A stretch of DNA of 64,000 nt from assembly GCA_963787425.1 (NCBI GenBank), contig CAWBCV010000006.1:156427-220426 (forward strand), read 5' to 3'. The DNA is from AP-15 sp963787425 (GTDB taxonomy: Bacteria; Pseudomonadota; Alphaproteobacteria; ATCC43930; CGMCC-115725). Positions 37,759 to 46,171 of the stretch are shown in pieces. Both the position numbers and the translations under genes were made by a program. A model generated the notes under the pieces. It was not told the DNA's origin, did no database searches, and was given only the letters and a program-made list of their open reading frames with translations. Position 1 is the stretch's first letter. Every line of letters starts with the position of its first letter.

Positions 37759-40700
37759 TGTCTCTGCCGGTACCAGCATCTGTGCCGGATCTGGCCATGA
37801 CCGTACCGACGGGCTTTGCCGCCACTCTCGGAATTTGGTTCGCCACGACAACCGCTATATTACTCGCTGAGACCGGGTTGGCGCGCCGCATCGCCAAATT
37901 CTGGTTATTCAGCACGTGGCGCGCGCTCCGCGTCTCCGAGGTTCGTGCTGCCCTACGGTTAGAGCAAAAGTCCGAGACTTCCAGACAGAGAAGTGGAGGC
38001 CACCCGACTCACCGCCAGCCAGCTCGCGGATTGCATATCACCCGAACTCTGCTGCGGATTGCGGCGTTTGCTTTTGGGCTGGGCGTGGCGCTCCCCACTC
38101 TGGCACAGACGATCAGCGGCTCGTCACTCAACATTACCGGCCCGTCCACCCTGCAAGGTGACGTGGTCACGTGCTCCGGACACCCGTGGATCGATGTTCG
38201 CTGCAATGGCGCAATGGCCGACGGTAACCATGACGATACGAACGCAATAAACAGCACAATTTTAGCTGCTGTCGCGAATAACTGGCCGGTGCGCTTAACA
38301 GCGGGAACCTACAAGGTCACATCACGGATACTCATCGACTACGCCACTCAGGCGAGCCAAGGGTTTCGCCTGATTTCGGACGGCGCCGTCATCGACGGTC
38401 GGACGATCGCGTCCGGCCCGGTGCTGCAGATCCAATGCGGCGGCGGTACGACCAACAGCCCGACGGGGTGTTTTTATTTTAAAGAAGAGGGTAGCCTATT
38501 TGTCAACGGCAACACTCCGGCCTATGCGGTTGTCCTCGGCAAAACTGATTTCTCCGATGCGCATAATTCGGCAAAGTTCGATCATCTGATCGTCAACAAT
38601 GCCAACCCTGCAGCAGCGGGAGGCGGTTGCCAGTTCAATTATCTACTCGACAGCGACGTTTACGCGGTTTGCGTAGCGGCCGGCGGGGCGGCCGGCCTCG
38701 CGTTCGAGCAGGCCCAGTTTTCCCGGATATCCGGTGCAGGCACGGCGGCAGGCACCGGAGGCCGCGGAGTAGTTCTGGAGAACGGTTACAACTTCAGCAA
38801 CACTTTCTTTGCTCTCGATCTCGAAATATCGCCGACTTGCCTTTCGATAACCTTCAGTCACAATGGCCTAAACACTTTCGTATCGCCTTATTTCAACTGT
38901 GTCACAGCGGTGAATGCGACGGCGAGCGATGGCAATGTGCTGATCAACCCCAACTATGGCGGTGCAACGGTCAATTACGGACCGCTCTCGACGGGAATAT
39001 CGGTAATCGGTACGGGGTCGCGAGACAATTGGCTGTTTCCAGCAGCCGCGTCTTATGTAGCAAAGCCGATCGATGATGGGCTCAGCGTCTCGAACTATAA
39101 TACTCCGGGCGCATCAATGTCAGTGACCCTGCCTCCCGCTTCCACCGTCAATGTGGGGTGGAGCATGGGATTTGCTTCTGACAACGGCAAGGGCATGACG
39201 ATTACGACGACCAGCGGTTCGATCATCTCAGGCGGCAAGAGCGTCGCGTCGATCACAATGGGCGCCGGAAATTATGAATATGTTCGGTTGCAATCGGATG
39301 GGAACAACTTCCGTATTGTCTCGTCGACCCGAAACACACGCTTGGCGAATGGCTTCGAACCGCCGCCTTGGCCGAGTAACTGGCTGTTTCCCGCTAGTTC
39401 CGGCTATGCGGCCGGCCTCAGCGATAACGGCAATGTCCTATCGAGCTATAATAGCGCTTCAGGTCTGACCGTTACGCTACCCTCGATAGACGGGATTCCC
39501 GATGGCTGGTCAATGGGCTTCGCTACAGACAACAGCAAGGGTCTGATGGTCCAGGTGAACAACACCGCTGGTGGTCACATGGTATGGCCGGGCTCCGGCG
39601 GATCGCAGACATCATTGGCGATGGCGAACACCAGCCAGGGTGCTTATGAGTTCATGGTGCTGCAGTATGACGGAAACGGGATTTTTCGAGTGCTCGAGGC
39701 GACACCAGCGACCGCGCAGGCGATCGGCATGGTCGGCGCCGCCGGGATAAGCCAATGGAGTTTCCCTACGGTCAGTTCTTATACCGCGACAGTTGCCGAC
39801 AATGGCAATGTACTATCGAGCCTCAACAGCCCAGCTTCCTATTTGGCGATCACGTTGCCCTCAACGACGGCTGTGCAGATGGGATGGACGATCGGGATAG
39901 CTACCGATGGCAACAAGACCGCCGCGGTGCAAACCAACGCCACATCAGGCGGGCGCATACTCTACCCGGGCAGTGGCGCAACCACTACTTCGGCCTCGCT
40001 CGCCGGAGCAAACTACGAGCTTCTCGTTCTGCAATTCGACGGCGGAAATTTCCGAGTTATCCAGGCGACACCAGCAACCGCCACATTGATGGGGATTAGC
40101 GGCAACGCCCCGGGGATCAATCGTTGGAGCTTTCCGGCGGTCGGCACATATGCCGCCTCCCAAAGCGACATCGGCAACGCATTGTCCAGTTACAACACCC
40201 CGACCAGCTCCCTAACCGTGACCCTGCCGCCGACGACTGCGATAAGTGCCGGCTGGACAATGGGCTTTGCGACCGACAACGGCAAGACCATGACTATTCA
40301 AGTCAACGGCGCTTCTGGCGGACACATCCTATATCCGGCCGGGGCGGCCGGCTCTGCCGGCACCTCGGTGACGCTCGCGCCAGTCAACTACGAATTTGTG
40401 GCGTTGCAGTTCGATGGCAGCAATTTCCGAATAGTATCGATTACCCCACGCAGCGCCTCAGCGCTTGGCATGTTCGGGCATCAGATTACGACAGGGGGGA
40501 CCCCAGCGCTTGGCTCGGGGTCTAGCGACTGTGGGACTTCGCCGTCGATCGGTGGCAATGACAGTGTCGGACGGGTTACCGTTGGTGCTGCCAATAGTGG
40601 CCGTTGTACAATCACATTCGTATCGCCATGGCCGAATCCCCCGGTTTGCTCGGCTTTCGATGAAACCACGGCGACCCTCGTAAGACCGCTCGCCAATTCG

Positions 40701-40775
40701 ACTGCCAATATGGTGCTTACAGGGGCCTTCGCTGCCGGCGACGTTCTTGACTATAGCTGCCTCGGTTTTCAATGA
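37758..40775 (+). CDS. Large tail-fibre/spike-like protein with four tandem repeats
   Basis: The frame encodes about 1,005 residues. A membrane segment (about residues 20-40) and a second hydrophobic stretch ending in LPTLAQ (about 90-115) precede a beta-helix-like part. The beta part begins WIDVRCNGAMADGNHDDTNA, the usual entry of pectate-lyase-fold tailspikes. Four repeats of about 115-120 residues follow (see 39027). A C-terminal Cys-containing domain (CTITFVSPWPNPPVCSAF...) closes it. Probable receptor-binding or depolymerising structure. Its place between terminase and portal is unusual. The N-terminal 90 residues may be a separate small membrane protein joined by a sequence error near 37976 (GACTTC). 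Confidence 0.65.
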   Translation: MSLPVPASVPDLAMTVPTGFAATLGIWFATTTAILLAETGLARRIAKFWLFSTWRALRVSEVRAALRLEQKSETSRQRSGGHPTHRQPARGLHITRTLLRIAAFAFGLGVALPTLAQTISGSSLNITGPSTLQGDVVTCSGHPWIDVRCNGAMADGNHDDTNAINSTILAAVANNWPVRLTAGTYKVTSRILIDYATQASQGFRLISDGAVIDGRTIASGPVLQIQCGGGTTNSPTGCFYFKEEGSLFVNGNTPAYAVVLGKTDFSDAHNSAKFDHLIVNNANPAAAGGGCQFNYLLDSDVYAVCVAAGGAAGLAFEQAQFSRISGAGTAAGTGGRGVVLENGYNFSNTFFALDLEISPTCLSITFSHNGLNTFVSPYFNCVTAVNATASDGNVLINPNYGGATVNYGPLSTGISVIGTGSRDNWLFPAAASYVAKPIDDGLSVSNYNTPGASMSVTLPPASTVNVGWSMGFASDNGKGMTITTTSGSIISGGKSVASITMGAGNYEYVRLQSDGNNFRIVSSTRNTRLANGFEPPPWPSNWLFPASSGYAAGLSDNGNVLSSYNSASGLTVTLPSIDGIPDGWSMGFATDNSKGLMVQVNNTAGGHMVWPGSGGSQTSLAMANTSQGAYEFMVLQYDGNGIFRVLEATPATAQAIGMVGAAGISQWSFPTVSSYTATVADNGNVLSSLNSPASYLAITLPSTTAVQMGWTIGIATDGNKTAAVQTNATSGGRILYPGSGATTTSASLAGANYELLVLQFDGGNFRVIQATPATATLMGISGNAPGINRWSFPAVGTYAASQSDIGNALSSYNTPTSSLTVTLPPTTAISAGWTMGFATDNGKTMTIQVNGASGGHILYPAGAAGSAGTSVTLAPVNYEFVALQFDGSNFRIVSITPRSASALGMFGHQITTGGTPALGSGSSDCGTSPSIGGNDSVGRVTVGAANSGRCTITFVSPWPNPPVCSAFDETTATLVRPLANSTANMVLTGAFAAGDVLDYSCLGFQ
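39027..40485 (+). repeat. Four tandem 115-120-residue repeats inside the fibre gene
   Basis: Units begin at about 39027 (NWLFPAAASY), 39378 (NWLFPASSGY), 39753 (QWSFPTVSSY) and 40122 (RWSFPAVGTY). Each runs through a conserved core: LSSYN..., VTLP, GWSMGFATDN or similar, and a closing LQ.DG.NFR motif. Residue identity between units is high enough to see by eye, yet the DNA has diverged, so the duplication is old and under selection. Confidence 0.8.
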
Positions 40776-40857
40776 TCAGGGCCCTCGCAACCGAAGGGTA
40801 TTGGGGTGAAGCAGAGACGTCCCTGCGGCCCACCATTTGTCACATGGAGTTGCTCTG

Positions 40858-42220
40858 ATGCCTGCGCCTGACGCCAAGCGGACTTCGTTAGCGTCATACA
40901 CTTGGGGCGGCTGGGGCAGTCAGAATGACGTCACTCGATTTCGCGATGTTTTCCAGCCCGACGGAGGAAGCTTCTCACCTAGCTATCCACTGGTTCCGCC
41001 GGAGCGTGAGCAGGTACGTCTCTGGGATTATCCAGTTGGCTACAATGCGATCTACACGCCGCGTTCTTACGAAGCGATCGGTTTCGACGAACTGAGGGCG
41101 CTTGCCGAAAGTCACGATATCACTCGGCTCGCGATTGAAACTCGGAAGGACCAGATCGAAAAACTCGACTGGACGATCAAGTCCCGCAACGAGAAAACGC
41201 CTGACAAAGACGCCGCTTCGCGGATTGATCAGCTGACCGAGTTCTGGCGAAGCCCCGATGGCGAACAACCCTTCGCAACCTGGCTCCGCGAAGCGCTCGA
41301 AGACGTTCTTGTGCTCGACGCGGCGGCATTCGAGTTACGCCGTAACCGCAGCGGTAAAATCGTCGGGCTCGACATCGTCGATGGCTCGACGGTCAAAGTA
41401 TTGCTCGATGATACCGGTCGGCGGCCACGGCCACCGGCCCCGGCCTACGAACAGATCATCCATGGGCGACCCTGGCGTCTGCTGACCAGCGACGAACTGA
41501 TATACCTGCCGCGGAATCCACGGCCCCACAAGGCGTACGGTTTCAGCCCTGTCGAGCAGATCGTGACGACGGTCAATATCGGGCTGCGCCGCCAAGCGAT
41601 GCAGCTGCAACATTTCACGGAGGGCAATGTTCCGTCCGGTCTGCTTAACGCGCCGGACGGGTGGAGCCCCGAGCAAATCCGGCAGTTCCAGGAGTGGTTC
41701 GAACTCGATTCTAGCGGGAAATACGGCTAATCGCACTCGTCTCGTCTGGGGTCCCAGCGGCGCCAAATACCAGGCCTTCAAGGAGGCGCCTTATAAGGAC
41801 GATTTCGACGAGTGGCTGGCGCGGATCGTCTGTTATGCTTTCTCATTGCCGCCCACCGCCTTTACCCCGCAAGTCAATCGGGCCACGGCGCAGACTGCGC
41901 AGGAAGCAGCCCTAGAAGAAGGGCTCGCGCCCTTGCTCGGGTGGGTTAAGCGGTTGGTCGACGGCGTCATCCAGACCAGGATGGGCCAGGTCGATCTCGA
42001 ATTCGCCTGGTCGAACAGCCGGCCGACAGATCCAAAGGACCAGGCAGCAATCCTCAGCGGCTATGTGAAGGACGGGATTTATACGCTCAATGAGGCGCGC
42101 GACATTCTGGGAATGTCCCCGGTCTCAGGCGGGGACGAACCGATGTTTTTGACCGCGCAAGGACCTGTGCTGCTGAGCGGTGCCGATAAAGAAAACCGAC
42201 GCCGACCAGCAGATATTTAG
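40858..42220 (+). CDS. Phage portal protein, one apparent frameshift
   Basis: The portal forms the DNA entry vertex of the head. ATG 40858 has GGAG eight bases upstream; a TTG at 40837 is less likely. The first frame contains FDELRALAESHDITRLAIET and ALEDVLVLDAAAFELRRN. It fails at 41730; the second frame resumes GNTANRTRLVWGPSGAKYQA and FSLPPTAFTPQVNRATAQTA. GAACTC at 41701-41706 has an extra base; without it the join reads EWFDSILAGNTANRTRL and the protein is 453 residues. The context is GANTC. The family is the portal type found with alphaproteobacterial prophages. Confidence 0.88.
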
Positions 42221-42439
42221 ATTCGCCCGCCGCACGTAGTCAAAATCTATTCCCAAGCAAAGCTGCCGGCTTCCACAACATTAGCAGCGGGCGACGGCAT
42301 CGTGCATGCTTCGCTCCGCCTGAGATCCTGTAGCTGCAGTGATTTTCCTCGCTGGTGACCGACGCTGCGGCGCCTCTCACAACCTGCGCCGATAGATTAT
42401 TTGCTCGAGCACAATAAGTAGGCACGCTAGGAGCCCTTA

Positions 42440-43546
42440 ATGAGTGTTCTGCCCTCCGACATCGTCGTGTATGGTTCGGCTAACATGCCTGAGGCGGATG
42501 GTGCGATCAATGGCGGCGCTATTGATTTTAGCCGTCGTGTCGCATTCTACGACATCGCCCCGGCTGGCAGCGTAGACGTAATATCAAGCTCACCCAGCGA
42601 CACGGCGACCAAGATTATCTTTTACGGTCGAGACACGACCGGCGTGATACAGAGCCAGACCTTGAGCTTGAATGGTCAGATTTGGGTAACCGGCTCTCAG
42701 CTGCTGGAGCGGCTGCTATACGCCGCTTTGTCAGGAGCGACCGCAAACGGTCCCGCCGCCAATCCGGGCGGCACGCCGGCGGTTGGCGACGTGGCGCTCG
42801 CAGCGCACAGCTGTGTATTGCCGACCGGTTCAGTCACTACTGACGCAACGGTTCGGACCGCGCAGACCGGATCCGCCAATCACGCCGGGACGACCCCGCC
42901 CATTTTCAAACTACAGGCGGGTGACGGAGGCAGTGTCTCCCCCGGACAGGTGATCTGGATCACGAACGGCACCGGTACGAACCAGCTACGTCAAATCATC
43001 GCCACGTCCGGTTACGGCACCGATGTGGTGGCCGTCAGCCGCGATTGGGCCATGATACCGGACAATACGACCACTTACAAAATTCTCCAAGGAATGCTCT
43101 TTGAGATTTCGCCAAATCCCGTGACGGCCGTTATCCGAATGTTCTCGAGCACTGCTGCTGATGGACCTACCGGTACTCAACGCACTTACTACGAGAAAAT
43201 CTTCGTCGTCAATAATAACACCGGCACTGCTCTTACCGGAGCACAGATCGAGGTCGCTAGCGAGACACCGAGCGTGCCATCGGGCGCGTTACTGGACTTG
43301 GCGCTGACGACTGCTTTGAACGACACAGGCACGATCGCCAATAGACAGATCGCTCCTTCTTCGGGGGTCGCCTCGTTCTCGACCCAGCCCGTTTTTGTCC
43401 CTGTGTCTGGCCCTGGCAATCTGCCATCTGGCGCAGCGCCCAATGCAGCGGGGGCCCAAGGCATTTGGTTACGCCTGAGCCTACCGCCCGGCGCTGCGAG
43501 CTACAAAGGCTCGGCCGATATCAGGGTACAGGGTACCACAACTTGA
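42440..43546 (+). CDS. Phage structural protein of unknown function
   Basis: The 368-residue product starts at ATG 42440 (AGGAG upstream). It is Thr/Ser/Gly/Ala-rich with few charged residues and has alternating beta-like stretches, for example IIFYGRDTTGVIQSQTLSLN and RTYYEKIFVVNNNTGTALTG. No signal peptide or catalytic motif is seen. It probably belongs to the virion (decoration, neck or fibre protein). A 219-base spacer before it holds nothing recognisable. Confidence 0.5.
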   Translation: MSVLPSDIVVYGSANMPEADGAINGGAIDFSRRVAFYDIAPAGSVDVISSSPSDTATKIIFYGRDTTGVIQSQTLSLNGQIWVTGSQLLERLLYAALSGATANGPAANPGGTPAVGDVALAAHSCVLPTGSVTTDATVRTAQTGSANHAGTTPPIFKLQAGDGGSVSPGQVIWITNGTGTNQLRQIIATSGYGTDVVAVSRDWAMIPDNTTTYKILQGMLFEISPNPVTAVIRMFSSTAADGPTGTQRTYYEKIFVVNNNTGTALTGAQIEVASETPSVPSGALLDLALTTALNDTGTIANRQIAPSSGVASFSTQPVFVPVSGPGNLPSGAAPNAAGAQGIWLRLSLPPGAASYKGSADIRVQGTTT

Positions 43547-43687
43547 TTTACGCGGCATTCTCCATTCGTGACGGTGTTTGGGCATTGCTTTATCCGATAC
43601 ATTCGGATGACAGAGTATTTGATGCGTAGTCGTCCGCGGCGGCACGATCTCAATAAAATCCTCAGCACAAACAGGTCAGACCACACC

Positions 43688-44203
43688 ATGACCGTTGCTA
43701 ACCGGGTCGTCGTCATCTACGCTACACGCAGCAAGATTTTGCGCCGCAAGATCGTCCTGGACGATGAGTCTCAGCTTGACCTGCACCAGCCGGGTCCGGG
43801 AGAGAGCCTGCTGCTCCTGCCATCGTCTGCGCCCTTCGACGACGCGTCCTGCCGCGCTGCGATTGCCGCGGCTACGGGAGCGGTACCGTTCGCCGGGCGC
43901 TGTTGTATCATTGATGCTGACGGCAATGTCGTTGGCGTGTGCAATGCGGATCCGGCGCTCGACACGCATCCGGCGGGTCAGCTCATAGCGCACGATGTCG
44001 CTGGCCCTGGAGACCGGTATGAGGGTGGCCTGTTTAAGCGGGACAGTGCAATCGCCGACAATGCGACACGCGAGGGTTCGAGACTGGCGCATCTGCCGCT
44101 CGACAACCCGGTGGCTTTCGAGGCGAGCTCTCTTGCCCCGGCAGGCCGATGTGAGGTCGGCGATACCTTCTGCCAGAAGGACGTCGCGTCGGCTCGGCCA
44201 TGA
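43688..44203 (+). CDS. Phage protein of unknown function
   Basis: The 171-residue product starts at ATG 43688, after AGGTCAG; the open frame extends back to 43568 without support. TVANRVVVIYATRSKILRRK opens a small beta-rich domain. The middle has AGRCCIIDADGNVVGVCNAD, a repeated beta-turn pattern. It overlaps the glycine-rich protein start by ATGA, so the two are coupled; it may be a chaperone or base for that adhesin. Confidence 0.45.
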   Translation: MTVANRVVVIYATRSKILRRKIVLDDESQLDLHQPGPGESLLLLPSSAPFDDASCRAAIAAATGAVPFAGRCCIIDADGNVVGVCNADPALDTHPAGQLIAHDVAGPGDRYEGGLFKRDSAIADNATREGSRLAHLPLDNPVAFEASSLAPAGRCEVGDTFCQKDVASARP

Positions 44204-45714
44204 CCCAAATCTTCATAGTCTCCGGCACCAGTTGGACGGTGCCCGGCGATTGGTCGAACAGCAACACTATCGAGACGATCGGCGGCGGCGGCGGCGGCGC
44301 CACAGCCAATGGCGTAGGTTCCGGCACGGGCGGCGGCGGCGGCGGCTACTCCAAGATCACCAACCTTTTGGGGCTCACCGGCTCGATCGCTTTGTCGGTC
44401 GGTAGCGGCGGCTCGGCCGGTGCAGCGGGCGGTGATACCTGGTTCAACGGGGCCAGTATCGGCGCCTCATCGGTCGGGGCCAAGGGCGGCGGCGGTGGCG
44501 GTGTCGGCCCTGGTAGCTTTGGACCGGGGGGCGCATCTGCCGACGGCATCGGGACGACCAAATATACCGGCGGCAATGGCGGCGATTACAGCACAGGGGG
44601 CTGGCAGGGTTCCGGCGGCGGCGGTGCGGCCGGGCCCAATGGCGTTGGGGGAGCCGGGGCAGGCGGCGCTGGCGGCAGCGATAGTGCTGGCGGCGGCGGC
44701 GGCGGCGCTGGCAGCGGCGGAACCGCCGGCACGGCTGGCGTGGCGAACTTTGGTGGAAATGGTGGAAATAATTTCAGCGGCAGCGGGGGTGGCGCTGGGT
44801 CGATCACCCCCGGCACGGCCGGTACGGCAGGCACGAGTGGCGGCGGTGGTGCCGGCGGTGATGGCGCCGGACCCGGTGGAGCCATGGGCGGTGGCGGCGG
44901 CCGCGGTGGGGACGGCATAGAATGGGACAGCACGCACGGCTCGGGCGGTGGCGGTGGCGGTGGCGGCTGCGGAAACGGCACGAATAACGGCGGGGTTGGC
45001 GGCGCTGGTGGCGCCTACGGCGGCGGCGGCGGCGGCGGCGGCAGCGCCGATGCCGTTCCCGGCAGCATAGGGCCCGGTGGACCCGGCAGTCAGGGCCTGA
45101 TCGTAGTCAGCTACACGCCGGCAGCGAGCGCCACGATCAGCGCCGCAGCCAGCGGGACCCTGGAAATCCTGGAGGTTGGGGGTAGGGCCGAATGCACTTC
45201 GATTGCGTTCGGCGTCGCCGTTTCGACCGACAGCCGGCCACCGGCCGAAGCGCTCGGTGGCGTAGGACGGACCACTGTCAGTTCGATCAATTTCGCTGCT
45301 CTCGTAGGGAGAGATGTTTGGCCAACGGCCGAATGGGCGGGGGCCGCTGCGATCATCGCCGACACCCCGGTGTGGCTCGAAGCGACGACCTCATTACGCA
45401 CTGATACAGCGATTTACGCGGAATACGGCCGCCGGCTCGCCAGTGATGGGCAATTCGGCCTCGACTTATTAAGAACCCTCGCTGGCGATGCGGGCGTACG
45501 CAATGAATTCCAAGCCGTGTTGAGTGTGGACAGGCTGGCGATCCTGGAATGGCTGACAGGCGGAGCACGAATCGTATCGGAGGGTTTGCTTACTCTCGAA
45601 TGGCAGGATCCACCGGCCCTGCTGCTGGTTTCGCAGGGCCGGCTAATGCGGTCTCCTGGAAGGATCCGGATCCTTGCCGGTCCTGGCAGCAGACATCCTT
45701 TCAGAGGCGGTTAA
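44200..45714 (+). CDS. Glycine-rich phage adhesin-like protein
   Basis: The 504-residue protein begins IFIVSGTSWTVPGDWSNSNT, a short beta domain common at the head of phage glycine-rich tail proteins. About 270 residues are then dominated by Gly runs, with Ala, Ser and Asn between them. The C-terminal 190 residues are ordinary and partly hydrophobic. Such glycine-rich regions form polyglycine-II bundles in phage S16 gp38-type adhesins. The run produces an extreme local GC bias (about 44280-45080). Likely receptor-binding tip; family by composition only. Confidence 0.65.
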   Translation: MTQIFIVSGTSWTVPGDWSNSNTIETIGGGGGGATANGVGSGTGGGGGGYSKITNLLGLTGSIALSVGSGGSAGAAGGDTWFNGASIGASSVGAKGGGGGGVGPGSFGPGGASADGIGTTKYTGGNGGDYSTGGWQGSGGGGAAGPNGVGGAGAGGAGGSDSAGGGGGGAGSGGTAGTAGVANFGGNGGNNFSGSGGGAGSITPGTAGTAGTSGGGGAGGDGAGPGGAMGGGGGRGGDGIEWDSTHGSGGGGGGGGCGNGTNNGGVGGAGGAYGGGGGGGGSADAVPGSIGPGGPGSQGLIVVSYTPAASATISAAASGTLEILEVGGRAECTSIAFGVAVSTDSRPPAEALGGVGRTTVSSINFAALVGRDVWPTAEWAGAAAIIADTPVWLEATTSLRTDTAIYAEYGRRLASDGQFGLDLLRTLAGDAGVRNEFQAVLSVDRLAILEWLTGGARIVSEGLLTLEWQDPPALLLVSQGRLMRSPGRIRILAGPGSRHPFRGG

Positions 45715-45724
45715 GGTTTAAGAA

Positions 45725-46102
45725 ATGCGCGTCGCAACGCCCTTCGACCCAATCGAAGTCGGTGAACTCGATTATTTCGCCTTCGATTTCACGCCGGACG
45801 TGGGTGCGGCTACGATTGTATCAACGAGTTGGACTTGCGCATTGGGTCCTTACGAGACAGCAATCGATGCAACGCCGCAGTCACGGGTTTTGTCAGCCTC
45901 CCCACAAACTGCCCTCCAGGTGCGTTCGCCGATGGACGGCTCGCTGCAGACGCGCGCGGGGGAGTTTTCCGTCGGCTGGATCGGGGGTATGCCGGTCTCG
46001 GCAGCTGGCGGTACCTACATTCTCGAGGCCACTGCTAATCTCAGCGATGGGCGTGTGCTAAAGCTCAATGCAACGGTGCAATGCAAATTGCCGGGCTCGT
46101 GA
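45725..46102 (+). CDS. Small phage fibre-adaptor-like protein
   Basis: The 125-residue product (FDPIEVGELDYFAFDFTPDV...SWTCAL...GGTYILEATANLSDGRVL) reads like an Ig-like beta sandwich of the kind annotated as phage fibre-tail adaptors. The spacing between the conserved Asp-Tyr and Trp-Thr pairs fits. It follows the glycine-rich protein by ten bases and is probably the connector that joins that adhesin to the virion (inference). Confidence 0.5.
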   Translation: MRVATPFDPIEVGELDYFAFDFTPDVGAATIVSTSWTCALGPYETAIDATPQSRVLSASPQTALQVRSPMDGSLQTRAGEFSVGWIGGMPVSAAGGTYILEATANLSDGRVLKLNATVQCKLPGS

Positions 46103-46171
46103 ACCTCGGTCACGGCACGGCCTCTCTCGACCGATTGTAACTAATTCCGACATCTGACTGGGGTTCGAATT

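Noticed and set aside
44346..44981. Minus-strand Pro-rich open frames across the glycine-rich gene
   Set aside because: GGC/GGT repeats read as CCG/GCC on the other strand; pure shadow.
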